DNA of 61,369 bases from a virus, in IMG/VR virus record IMGVR_UViG_3300045912_000939, positions 1-61,369 of that record; one strand, 5' to 3'. Under the pieces are notes generated by a model. It did no database searches. It was not told the origin of the DNA and saw only the letters and a list, made by a program, of their open reading frames with translations. Shown here one piece after another: positions 8,016 to 14,640 of the stretch. Position 1 is the stretch's first letter. Every line of letters begins with the position of its first letter. The position numbers and the translations under genes are program-made.

Positions 8016-8801
8016 ATGGCCAATGGTGAGACGCAAGCTCCACTCTTTACTCCAGTCACGCCCGTACCTATGACTGTCAAACTGGCCGAGGTCGAGCCGT
8101 GGAAGAGCACGGCTCGCAACCTCGTCAAGAAGTCGGTGGCGCTGCTCGGCTTTACGAGCACGCCACTGCTGCAGGAGACCGGAGCCACGCCGTATAAATA
8201 TCGCGTCGTCGCGGGTAGGCGCCGCCTCGACGCGGCAGCCGCCGCCGGGCTCGAGTGCGTGACGGCACTCGTGATCGGCGCCGACGTTACCGAGGCCGAT
8301 GTGCGCGCGCTCGGCGCCATGTCGAACCTGGCTCGCAGCTCGAGCCCCGTCGACGAGGCGTTCGACTTGCACAGGCTGGTCGAGCTTGGCCACACACCCG
8401 CCGACCTCGCCAAGCTCTTCGGCATCTCCAAAGCAGTGATCGAGAAGCGCCTCAAGCTGGCAAGCCTTCCCGATGCGCTGCTCGAGGCGGTCAGGCGCGG
8501 CGACATGGCGCCAGGCGTCGCGGCCGACGTCGCCAATCTGACGCTCGAACAGCAGGAGCAGCTGATTCAGCGCCTTGAGACGCAAGACCGGATCACCGGC
8601 GCCGACGTAAAGGCCGTTCGACTGGCGCAGAAGGAAGCAGCCGTCAAGGCGCTGCCCGAGTCGCTCTTTGGACCCATCCCCGAACTCACGCCCAGCGAGC
8701 GCTTCAAGCACGCGGCACGCCAGGCCCTCGCCGAGGGCGTGACAACCCAGGAACTCGCGAGATTGCTCGAGGAGGCTACGAAAAGCGAGGTGACGACGTG
8801 A
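8016..8801 (+). CDS. ParB-like protein (first copy)
   Basis: A 261-residue protein with the ParB N-terminal fold: residues 20-90 include ATPYKYRVVAGRRRLDAAAAAGL. A KorB/ParB-type helix-turn-helix follows (TPADLAKLFGISKAVIEKRL, about 128-147). No ParA is present, so plasmid-like partition is unlikely to be complete. Phage ParB-like proteins often act as DNA-binding regulators or nucleases. It has its own upstream operator-like site at 7992. Confidence 0.85.
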   Translation: MANGETQAPLFTPVTPVPMTVKLAEVEPWKSTARNLVKKSVALLGFTSTPLLQETGATPYKYRVVAGRRRLDAAAAAGLECVTALVIGADVTEADVRALGAMSNLARSSSPVDEAFDLHRLVELGHTPADLAKLFGISKAVIEKRLKLASLPDALLEAVRRGDMAPGVAADVANLTLEQQEQLIQRLETQDRITGADVKAVRLAQKEAAVKALPESLFGPIPELTPSERFKHAARQALAEGVTTQELARLLEEATKSEVTT

Positions 8802-9586
8802 GCACGATTGCGCGAGCCACGCCAGGCATCGTTCGCGGCTGCGGCCGACGGGTTGAAGGTGGTGTCTATCTAGAGTGCGGGACGGCGCCAGGAGGGGCGC
8901 CGCTCGAGCACTTCTTCTGCGACCCACCCATTCCGTACGAACCCGACCACAAGATCGGGGTAGACATCCAGTTGGGTCCCGACGGGCTCTATCACGTCGT
9001 CGATTACGTCGGCAGCGAGCACTACCCCTGGACGGCGGACTTCATCGAAGAGGGACGCTGCTACGGCTTCAGCCGGCGCGTCCCCAGAAACCTCGACTTC
9101 AGCAAGCTCCAGCACGGCAGCCGCATGCTCTTCGTCCACGCGCGCGGCTACCTCGCCAACGCCAAGGAGCTGCATCCGCACTTCATCGACCCCGAACTCA
9201 AGTGGCGCTGCGGGCTCTGGGAAAAGTACGGCAGAGACGATCATCTGAACGACCCCGCGATAGCCTGCTCGCGCGACTGGTATGCACTCGCGCCGGCCAC
9301 GTCCGCCACCCAAGGCGGCATCGCCCAAGCGGTCGATCCGCAGCGCGTCGGCGCACGGTCGAGTAATGATGTTCAATTTCGCAGGGAGGTTACGGAAGCC
9401 ATTTCGTACCGCGTCTATCCCGTGGCCCCGGACGCGCCCGACCCCGTCTGCAAGAGCGCAATCGTCGCCAGCGTGCCCATAACGAACATTAGCGTCGTCA
9501 AGGCACGTGACGGCAGCCATAAGGAGACGCTCGAGCGCATAAGAGGCAAGGCGAACGGGATCAACGTGGAGGAGAGCGATGGCTAG
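8798..9586 (+). CDS. Hypothetical phage protein
   Basis: A 262-residue protein with a GTG start overlapping the ParB stop. The first 45 residues hold four cysteines (CGRR, ECGT, FFCDPP), which could bind a metal. A beta-rich middle contains HYPWTADFIEEGRCYGFSRR. The last 60 residues look like a separate segment. I do not recognise a family. It is coupled to the small acidic protein that follows. Confidence 0.7.
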   Translation: MSTIARATPGIVRGCGRRVEGGVYLECGTAPGGAPLEHFFCDPPIPYEPDHKIGVDIQLGPDGLYHVVDYVGSEHYPWTADFIEEGRCYGFSRRVPRNLDFSKLQHGSRMLFVHARGYLANAKELHPHFIDPELKWRCGLWEKYGRDDHLNDPAIACSRDWYALAPATSATQGGIAQAVDPQRVGARSSNDVQFRREVTEAISYRVYPVAPDAPDPVCKSAIVASVPITNISVVKARDGSHKETLERIRGKANGINVEESDG

Positions 9587-9779
9587 TTGTGGCGACACGT
9601 ACGACGAATGCGACGTTGACTATGACGACGAGCTCGACGACTACGAGACGATGCTCGCCGAGTGTGGCTACGTGCCCGGCCACGGCTGCATGCTCGCGGG
9701 CACCGAGTATTGCGACTGGGAGTGCCGGATAGGTGAGGAGCTCGAGGCCGACAACCTCGAGATCGAGGAGCCGGCGTGA
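9579..9779 (+). CDS. Small acidic cysteine-rich protein
   Basis: A 66-residue protein with six cysteines and about 20 Asp/Glu. The core GYVPGHGCMLAGTEYCDWEC recalls small zinc-binding proteins often found beside phage DNA-modification and replication genes. It overlaps both neighbours. Function is unknown; a metal-binding or protein-inhibitor role is possible. Confidence 0.65.
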   Translation: MASCGDTYDECDVDYDDELDDYETMLAECGYVPGHGCMLAGTEYCDWECRIGEELEADNLEIEEPA

Positions 9780-9961
9780 TGTGCCGTCGCTATGGCGACA
9801 CCGTGCGCCTCTGTTATCGTCACGGTGAGCATAAAGGGGAGCGGCTCTCCGTGGAGGCCGCTCAAGCGCTCGGCTGGCCAGGCCGTGGTTGTGTTCCCGG
9901 AGCTAAGCGGCGGTATCTACGCCGCCAACCCAAGGGCATGTACAATTTCTTGAACCTATAG
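9776..9961 (+). CDS. Small hypothetical protein, probably cut by the IS element
   Basis: Sixty-one residues starting MMCRRYGDTVRLCYRHGEHKG. The first 45 residues look coding. The tail (RYLRRQPKGMYNFLNL) runs to the edge of the IS element and may be read from its end, so the natural C-terminus is uncertain. Confidence 0.45.
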   Translation: MMCRRYGDTVRLCYRHGEHKGERLSVEAAQALGWPGRGCVPGAKRRYLRRQPKGMYNFLNL

Positions 9962-9971
9962 GCCGCGCAGT

Positions 9972-10001
9972 CCCCTACCTTGGGCGTAGCCCAGGTGGGG
10001 G
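9972..10001. repeat. Left-end hairpin of the IS element
   Basis: The bases CCCCTACCTTGGGC and GCCCAGGTGGGGG can pair around a three-base loop with two mismatches. Subterminal imperfect hairpins like this are what the Y1 transposase recognises in IS200/IS605 elements. Confidence 0.6.
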
Positions 10002-10010
10002 TTAGCGGCC

Positions 10011-10430
10011 TCAGTCCGTAGGACTGTTCTGAGACTGCAAGTAGCGTTTTATGACCTCGATAGGCGCGCCACCTGTTGAGAGGATGCAGTAGGAACCCGA
10101 CCACAGCACAGGCTTGGAGTAGAACCGCGCTAGGTGCTCGCGGTGGTCCCGCCTTAGAAGGCGACTCGTCACGGTCTTGAGGTTGTTGACGAACTTGGCT
10201 AGCTCCATGCTTGGGTGACCCTCGAAGAGGATGTGTACGTGGTCGGCCTCTCCCGAAAACTCCACTAGCTCTCCGCCCCAACGCTCGCAGAGCCTTGCAG
10301 CGATGCCTTTGAGGTCGCCCAGCATCGCCGCTGTCAAGGCTTTGCGACGGTACTTGCAAACCAGAACCAAGTGATAGCTGAGCCTGTAAACGCTGTGCGA
10401 GTGGGCTTTTAGGTTTGCTTTTGTAGCCAT
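10011..10430 (-). CDS. tnpA: IS200-type Y1 transposase TnpA
   Basis: A 139-residue protein, the normal length for TnpA. It has the HUH metal motif (EADHVHILF, about residue 60) and the catalytic tyrosine in IKRYLQSQ near the C-terminus. YHLVLVCKYRRKAL near the start is also typical. ATG 10430 is chosen because the homologous region begins immediately there. It cuts and rejoins single-stranded element ends as a dimer. Confidence 0.93.
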   Translation of the reverse strand: MATKANLKAHSHSVYRLSYHLVLVCKYRRKALTAAMLGDLKGIAARLCERWGGELVEFSGEADHVHILFEGHPSMELAKFVNNLKTVTSRLLRRDHREHLARFYSKPVLWSGSYCILSTGGAPIEVIKRYLQSQNSPTD

Positions 10431-10449
10431 AACCAAGTATACTAGAGAG

Positions 10450-11670
10450 GTGCTTGTGACGCGCAGAGTCGAGTTCAAGGTGTACCCCAACGCCGCCCAA
10501 CGTGAGCAGCTTGAGGTGTGGACGGTGTTGCACGCTCGGCTCTACAACGCCTGTTTGGAGCAGCGCATCACGCACTATCGTCAGCACAAGGGCTCGGTAA
10601 GCTACTACGACCAGCAGAACGAGTTGCCCGCCCTTAAAGCCGAGTTTCCCGAGTACACCCCCTTGGGCTCGCACGCCCTCCAAGAGACGGTGAGGCGAGT
10701 GGACAGGGCGTTTCAGGCGTTCTTCCGGCGCGTCAAAGCTGGCCAAACGCCGGGATTCCCCCGCTTCAAATCGGCGCGGCGCTTTAAGGGCTTCACCTAC
10801 CCCGACCCCGCCGGGTGGAAGTTCGCCCTTGGACAGAACGGCAAGCACGGGGCGCTCTCTATCTCCAACCTCGGCACCCTCAAACTGAGAGGCAAGCCGC
10901 GTCAGTGGGGCAAGCCGACCACCTTGACGCTGACCCGTAAGAGCACGGGGGAGTGGTTTGCGTCCATCACGGTGCGGTGCATCCCCAAGCGCGAAGCAGG
11001 ACCGCACGCGGTCGGCGTGGACTTGGGGTGCGAGACGGCTATCAGCCTTTCGGACGGCGGCACTATCGAGAACCCGCGCCACCTCAAGGAGTCGCTGCAA
11101 AAGCTCAAGGTGCTGCAAAGGAGGATGGCGAAGCGCAAGCGGGGCGGCGCTAACCGAGAGAAGGCGCGTCTTGCCGTTGCCAAGCTGTACGCCAAGGTAG
11201 CGAATCAACGCAAACACTTTCAGCACTTTGAGACGGCGAAGCTCGTCCAGACCTACGGGCTCATCGCTACCGAAACGCTTCAAGTCAAGAACATGACCGC
11301 CAAGGGCGGTGCGTACAAAAAGGGCCTTAACCGCTCCATTCTGGATGTGGGCATGGCGACCATTAAGCAGATGCTCAGCTACAAAGTCGAAGAAACTGGT
11401 GGCTATGGGCGACTGGTAGAGGTCCCGACCCGCAAGGTTAAACCCTCACAGACGTGTCCCGCGTGTGGTCATCAACATAAGAAGCTCCTTTCGGAGCGCA
11501 CACACGTCTGTGAGCAGTGCGGATACACCGCGCCGCGTGACGTGGCGGCTGCCCAAGTCATGCTTGCTTGGGCGCTTAACGAGTTGGGAACCGACTCGCT
11601 GGCGAGTCCCTGTAGTTTGGGGATGACGACCCAGGAAACTACCCCCATAGCCGTCAGGCTTGGGGCGTAG
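10450..11670 (+). CDS. tnpB: TnpB RNA-guided nuclease
   Basis: A 406-residue protein with a GTG start. The three RuvC segments are present: VGVDLGCE (Asp), IATETLQVKN (Glu) and APRDVAAAQ (Asp). A zinc ribbon (CPACGH and CEQCGY) lies between the last two. Characterised relatives such as the ISDra2 protein are guide-RNA-directed DNA nucleases that help the element persist; the guide comes from the element's right end. All catalytic acidic residues appear intact, so the protein is probably active. Confidence 0.93.
   Translation: MLVTRRVEFKVYPNAAQREQLEVWTVLHARLYNACLEQRITHYRQHKGSVSYYDQQNELPALKAEFPEYTPLGSHALQETVRRVDRAFQAFFRRVKAGQTPGFPRFKSARRFKGFTYPDPAGWKFALGQNGKHGALSISNLGTLKLRGKPRQWGKPTTLTLTRKSTGEWFASITVRCIPKREAGPHAVGVDLGCETAISLSDGGTIENPRHLKESLQKLKVLQRRMAKRKRGGANREKARLAVAKLYAKVANQRKHFQHFETAKLVQTYGLIATETLQVKNMTAKGGAYKKGLNRSILDVGMATIKQMLSYKVEETGGYGRLVEVPTRKVKPSQTCPACGHQHKKLLSERTHVCEQCGYTAPRDVAAAQVMLAWALNELGTDSLASPCSLGMTTQETTPIAVRLGA
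11612..11670 (+). ncRNA. Candidate right-end (omega RNA) structure of the IS element
   Basis: The 3' end of tnpB contains GTAGTTT pairing with AAACTAC (11612-11642) with an inner GGG/CCC, followed by CCCCC and GGGG that can pair. In related elements the guide RNA overlaps the tnpB 3' end and the right-end hairpin, with the guide read from the flanking DNA. Here that would be the bases from about 11675, inside the helicase remnant. No transcript evidence. Confidence 0.4.
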
Positions 11671-12044
11671 TAGTTCATAAGCGCCGGATGTTCCACCCGG
11701 ACCAGGGCGGGCCGGAGGTCGACATCCTGGTGATGTCCGACGCCGGCGCCGTCGGGATGAACCTGCAACGCGGCCGCTGGCTGGTCAACTATGACGTGCC
11801 CCTGACTTACAAGACCCTCGCGCAGCGCAACGCCCGTATCGACCGCATCGGCCAACGGCACGATGTCGAGGTGCACAACCTCGTCACCGACAGCAAGTTC
11901 GACAAGGATGCGGTGCGGCGCGTGCAGCGCAAGGGATTGCTGCAAGACATCTTCGAGAGCGACTGGGAGTCGATGGACGACAGCGGCCTGGCCAAGTCCA
12001 TCGCGCTGGCTCGATCCGCGCGCAACGAGCTGCTGGCGGCGTAG
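11671..12044 (+). pseudogene. Remnant of a SNF2-type helicase (C-terminal part only)
   Basis: About 120 residues that match the last part of phage SNF2-like helicases: motif V (ILVMSDAGAVGMNLQRG) and motif VI (QRNARIDRIGQRH), then a short helical tail ending LLAA. Everything upstream, including Walker A and DEAH boxes, is absent; the frame opens at the tnpB stop codon. No corresponding N-terminal half exists left of the element. The gene was therefore truncated by deletion rather than simply split. Confidence 0.85.
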
Positions 12045-12076
12045 GCTACTGGCGAAAATCGCCAGTTCATCCGCTC

Positions 12077-12154
12077 GCTCCCATTCGCCACGCTCAGGGC
12101 AAGCCGCTCAGGCTTCGCCCTGAGGGCTCAGCCCGAAGGGACAAGACTGTCCCC
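12077..12154. repeat. Dispersed repeat copy (intergenic)
   Basis: It contains the complement of CCCTGAGCGTGGCGAATGG, a variant of the 20-base unit also seen at 25371, 27464, 38135, 50926, 51263 and 58269. A second block, CAGCCCGAAGGGACAAG, is shared with the copy at 25364-25420. It fills the gap between the helicase remnant and the next gene. Confidence 0.7.
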
Positions 12155-12176
12155 ACCCTCGCGCCACGGTAGACCG

Positions 12177-12968
12177 GTGAGCACTGCCCAGCGACTCATG
12201 GCGGAACTTCTCGGCCTGCATGCCGCCACCCTTCGCACCGACCGCATGCTGGCCGGGGTTGCCGACAAAATTCACGATCACCACGCGAACCGCGCCGACG
12301 TCCTGGCCAAGAGGATCGGCGCGCCAGGCGCACGCGGCGACGACCTCGAAGAGGATTACCTCGAGTCGCTCTTCGAGCGCGATATCGCCGCCCGCTATGT
12401 GACGCCGAGCGAAGGCGCTGAGCTTGTCAGCAAGGCCCACTACGAACGCGTTTGGAAGCGGCGCCGCGATGGTGTGGAACAACGCTATCGAGTTAAGATG
12501 CTCGACGTGGAGGAGATAAATGACCGCATCTCCATAGGCACGCAAGTGCGGGTACGTACAAGGGACGGACGACCGCGGTTGCTTACCAAGGTGGCCGATT
12601 TGCATCCCACTATCGTCGAACTCGCCGGCGCCAGGACTCGTGGCGTTTGGTACGACCAAGAAGCCTTGGATATCGACCGCGACAAGCACGGGGCCATCCT
12701 CAAAAATCCCCTACTCATCGTGCGCCGTATGCTCGAGGAGTTGTCGCCCGAGACCTCGATTATTCAAACGAACGACGTTCCCGAGGTGCTGCGATTCTAC
12801 CGTACGCTAAATAGCCTTGGCGATCTGGTAGCGCAGCATCGTCGGCTCAACTACGTCTATCTTGTCGTGGCCTTTAACCTACCTGGTGGACGACACGCAT
12901 ACAATTTCGTGAAGAGCCTGTACTACAAGCGTGCTATAATGCAAGACAGGAGGAGGTTATGGCCCTAA
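12177..12968 (+). CDS. Hypothetical phage protein
   Basis: A 263-residue protein with a likely GTG start at 12177 (an ATG at 12198 is also possible). The N-terminal 80 residues are helical and acidic; the C-terminal part has a predicted alpha/beta character with RLNYVYLVVAFNLPGG. Codon use is less GC-rich in its second half. The following gene overlaps its end and has a strong AGGAGG. No family recognised. Confidence 0.65.
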   Translation: MSTAQRLMAELLGLHAATLRTDRMLAGVADKIHDHHANRADVLAKRIGAPGARGDDLEEDYLESLFERDIAARYVTPSEGAELVSKAHYERVWKRRRDGVEQRYRVKMLDVEEINDRISIGTQVRVRTRDGRPRLLTKVADLHPTIVELAGARTRGVWYDQEALDIDRDKHGAILKNPLLIVRRMLEELSPETSIIQTNDVPEVLRFYRTLNSLGDLVAQHRRLNYVYLVVAFNLPGGRHAYNFVKSLYYKRAIMQDRRRLWP

Positions 12969-13288
12969 CTGGCACCATCAGACGCTCGGACGGCATCGAT
13001 GGCGGGCGGATCGTCGTCGTCACCCGGCGTCTTGAAAACACGTATGCCGCCGACGATACCGACTACATCTCGGGCCTTGTGCAAGTGTTGCGCGACCTCG
13101 ACTCCGACGAATTCGTAGCGATCGCGCACGATGCGCCTCATCTCATCCCCAAGCATTATGGGGCGCTGCGGGCACTGGACTTGCCGCATCTGGACGTGGC
13201 GGAAGCAGAATTGCGCGACGCCCACCCCGCCGACGTGCTCAAGTGGGCGTACGAGCGCTACCTCGCTGCCGAAACCGTCGAGGCCTAA
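12959..13288 (+). CDS. Hypothetical phage protein
   Basis: A 109-residue acidic protein starting MALTGTIRRSDGIDGGRIVV, with AGGAGG five bases before the ATG. It has helical segments SGLVQVLRDLDSDEF and DVLKWAYERYLAAE. Translationally coupled to the gene before it; last gene of the rightward early module. Confidence 0.7.
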   Translation: MALTGTIRRSDGIDGGRIVVVTRRLENTYAADDTDYISGLVQVLRDLDSDEFVAIAHDAPHLIPKHYGALRALDLPHLDVAEAELRDAHPADVLKWAYERYLAAETVEA

Positions 13289-13450
13289 CACTTCCTTTCA
13301 TAGGCGCTTACCCATGAATGAATGACTGAGGCGCAGGTAGCCAAGAAGCTACGCGACCACAAAAGATAGCCGCCGTTCGGGGCGGATCTCCCGAATCCCT
13401 AGCGCGCAGAAGGGCTCAGCCTTCAGATCCTCTAGGAGTCCTATTCCACC

Positions 13451-13789
13451 TTACGGTGGAAGTCCGGCGACCGCTCTTAGTCTAGCAAAAACCCGGCCAC
13501 GATTGGATGCCCAGTACGCCACCGCACCCCACGGGCCCTGGTAGCCGTCGCCCCCTGGCAGCGCGTCCTCCCAGGCCTCCTCAGCCGCGACTTGCGCTTC
13601 GCCTTCGGCGTCGTTGCGCAACACGAGCAAAGGATCGTCCTTGCCGCGGCTCATGGTCTCGAGGCGGATGAGGGCCTTGGCCAGCGGGTTGGAGATCGCT
13701 TCAGCCTTCAGGCTCCCCGTCAGCTTGACCGCTTGGTACCACAGCTTCAGCTTCGCCAGACTCTCGCTCTCGAACAGGCTCTCGAAACG
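13451..13789 (-). CDS. Tail assembly chaperone extension (T-like, reached by +1 or -2 frameshift)
   Basis: This frame has no start codon but continues the chaperone smoothly: RFESLFESESLAKLKLWYQA to the stop at 13451, 112 residues. It joins the upstream frame if ribosomes slip forward one base on AAG-AAA-A at 13796-13790, giving a fusion of about 243 residues. In contractile and siphophage tails the long chaperone form binds the tape measure while the short form coats it. Mu-like phages use a -2 shift and some others +1 at this position, so the arrangement is expected although the site is not a known one. The C-terminus GPWGAVAYWASNRGRVFARL fits the end of such proteins. Confidence 0.7.
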   Translation of the reverse strand, partial: RFESLFESESLAKLKLWYQAVKLTGSLKAEAISNPLAKALIRLETMSRGKDDPLLVLRNDAEGEAQVAAEEAWEDALPGGDGYQGPWGAVAYWASNRGRVFARLRAVAGLPP

Positions 13790-14183
13790 TTTTCTTCCAC
13801 TGGACGAAGGCTTGATGCACGTCCAGGACCAACTCCTCATCGCCTTCCCCGAGAGCGCCGGGAGCCAGAATCGGCCTGCCGGATTCCGAGGTGATGTACC
13901 AGCCTTTGGGCGCCGTTTTGATCACGTGCTCGAGCGTCGCAATGGCCGCCACAAAAAGCCTCGCGCGCAGCGGCAGGTCGTCGACGTGCAGGTTGCTGAT
14001 GCGCCCTTGGCGCACCAGCTCGGTCATGCGCGCGCCGATGGCGACCTCGTCGAACGAGGTGGGGTACTTGAAGGTGACTTCGCCATTCAGCGCGGGGTTG
14101 CGGGCGGCCGTGACGGTGTAGCGGCCGACGCTCGGCGTCGCCGTCGGCGGCTGGTAGTCGCCGGGCTCTGCGGGTTCGTACAT
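13701..14183 (-). CDS. Tail assembly chaperone (G-like, short form)
   Basis: A 160-residue protein from ATG 14183, which overlaps the stop of the tail tube gene (TAATG). The block VTFKYPTSFDEVAIGARMTELVRQ is characteristic of tail assembly chaperones encoded between tube and tape measure genes. After residue 131 the reading in this frame looks like antisense filler (FREPVRERESGEAEA), while the +1 frame looks coding. This supports a frameshift site at 13790. The protein would act in the cytoplasm during tail assembly. Confidence 0.75.
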   Translation of the reverse strand: MYEPAEPGDYQPPTATPSVGRYTVTAARNPALNGEVTFKYPTSFDEVAIGARMTELVRQGRISNLHVDDLPLRARLFVAAIATLEHVIKTAPKGWYITSESGRPILAPGALGEGDEELVLDVHQAFVQWKKTFREPVRERESGEAEAVVPSGQADGEPEG

Positions 14184-14629
14184 TACGCCGCGGTCGCCTG
14201 GCTCGAGCGGCCAGCAGCTGCCGGGCGGATGTTCAGCGCCATCAGCTGCACATTCTTGTTGACGCGCTGGTTCAAGGGGATGGTGACGCTGTCGCCGACC
14301 GGCTCGCAGCCGCTCGCGATCATCAGCGTGCCGGTGTCGCGGTCGATGAATTCGATGTCGAACGGCTCGACGTCGCCCAGGGTCGCGCCCAGCTTGTTGA
14401 CCACCGCGTTGCCGGCGCGGCGGCGCAGAATCAAGCTGGTGGCCGTCGCGCGGTACGAGCCGCGGTTGTGGTTGATCTCGACGGGATTGAACTCGCCCAG
14501 CTCGTAGACGTAGTCGGCGCCGGTGTCGCGCGTGAACTGAAGGTTTTGCAGCCGCCCGATCTTTTGCCCGGCGAACTTGACGTCGCCGTGGTTGGCGTGG
14601 AGCGTCTCCGCGTTGCGAATCGTTGCCAT
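14183..14629 (-). CDS. Phage tail tube protein
   Basis: A 148-residue protein directly downstream of the sheath gene, the normal order in contractile tails. It starts MATIRNAETLHANHGDVKFAG and is beta-rich with few charged helices. AGGAGACGTAG precedes the ATG. It should form the inner tube surrounded by the sheath. Confidence 0.85.
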   Translation of the reverse strand: MATIRNAETLHANHGDVKFAGQKIGRLQNLQFTRDTGADYVYELGEFNPVEINHNRGSYRATATSLILRRRAGNAVVNKLGATLGDVEPFDIEFIDRDTGTLMIASGCEPVGDSVTIPLNQRVNKNVQLMALNIRPAAAGRSSQATAA

Positions 14630-14640
14630 CTACGTCTCCT

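Larger units (their letters stand above)
9960..11675. mobile_element. IS200/IS605-family insertion sequence (tnpA-tnpB)
   Basis: A compact element with divergent tnpA (10011-10430, minus) and tnpB (10450-11670, plus), bounded by a strong hairpin at each end. This family moves as single-stranded DNA, makes no target duplication and uses subterminal hairpins rather than inverted repeats, so the exact ends are estimates. It lies directly beside the C-terminal remnant of a SNF2-type helicase, whose N-terminal part is missing on the other side. That points to a deletion associated with the element. Confidence 0.85.
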
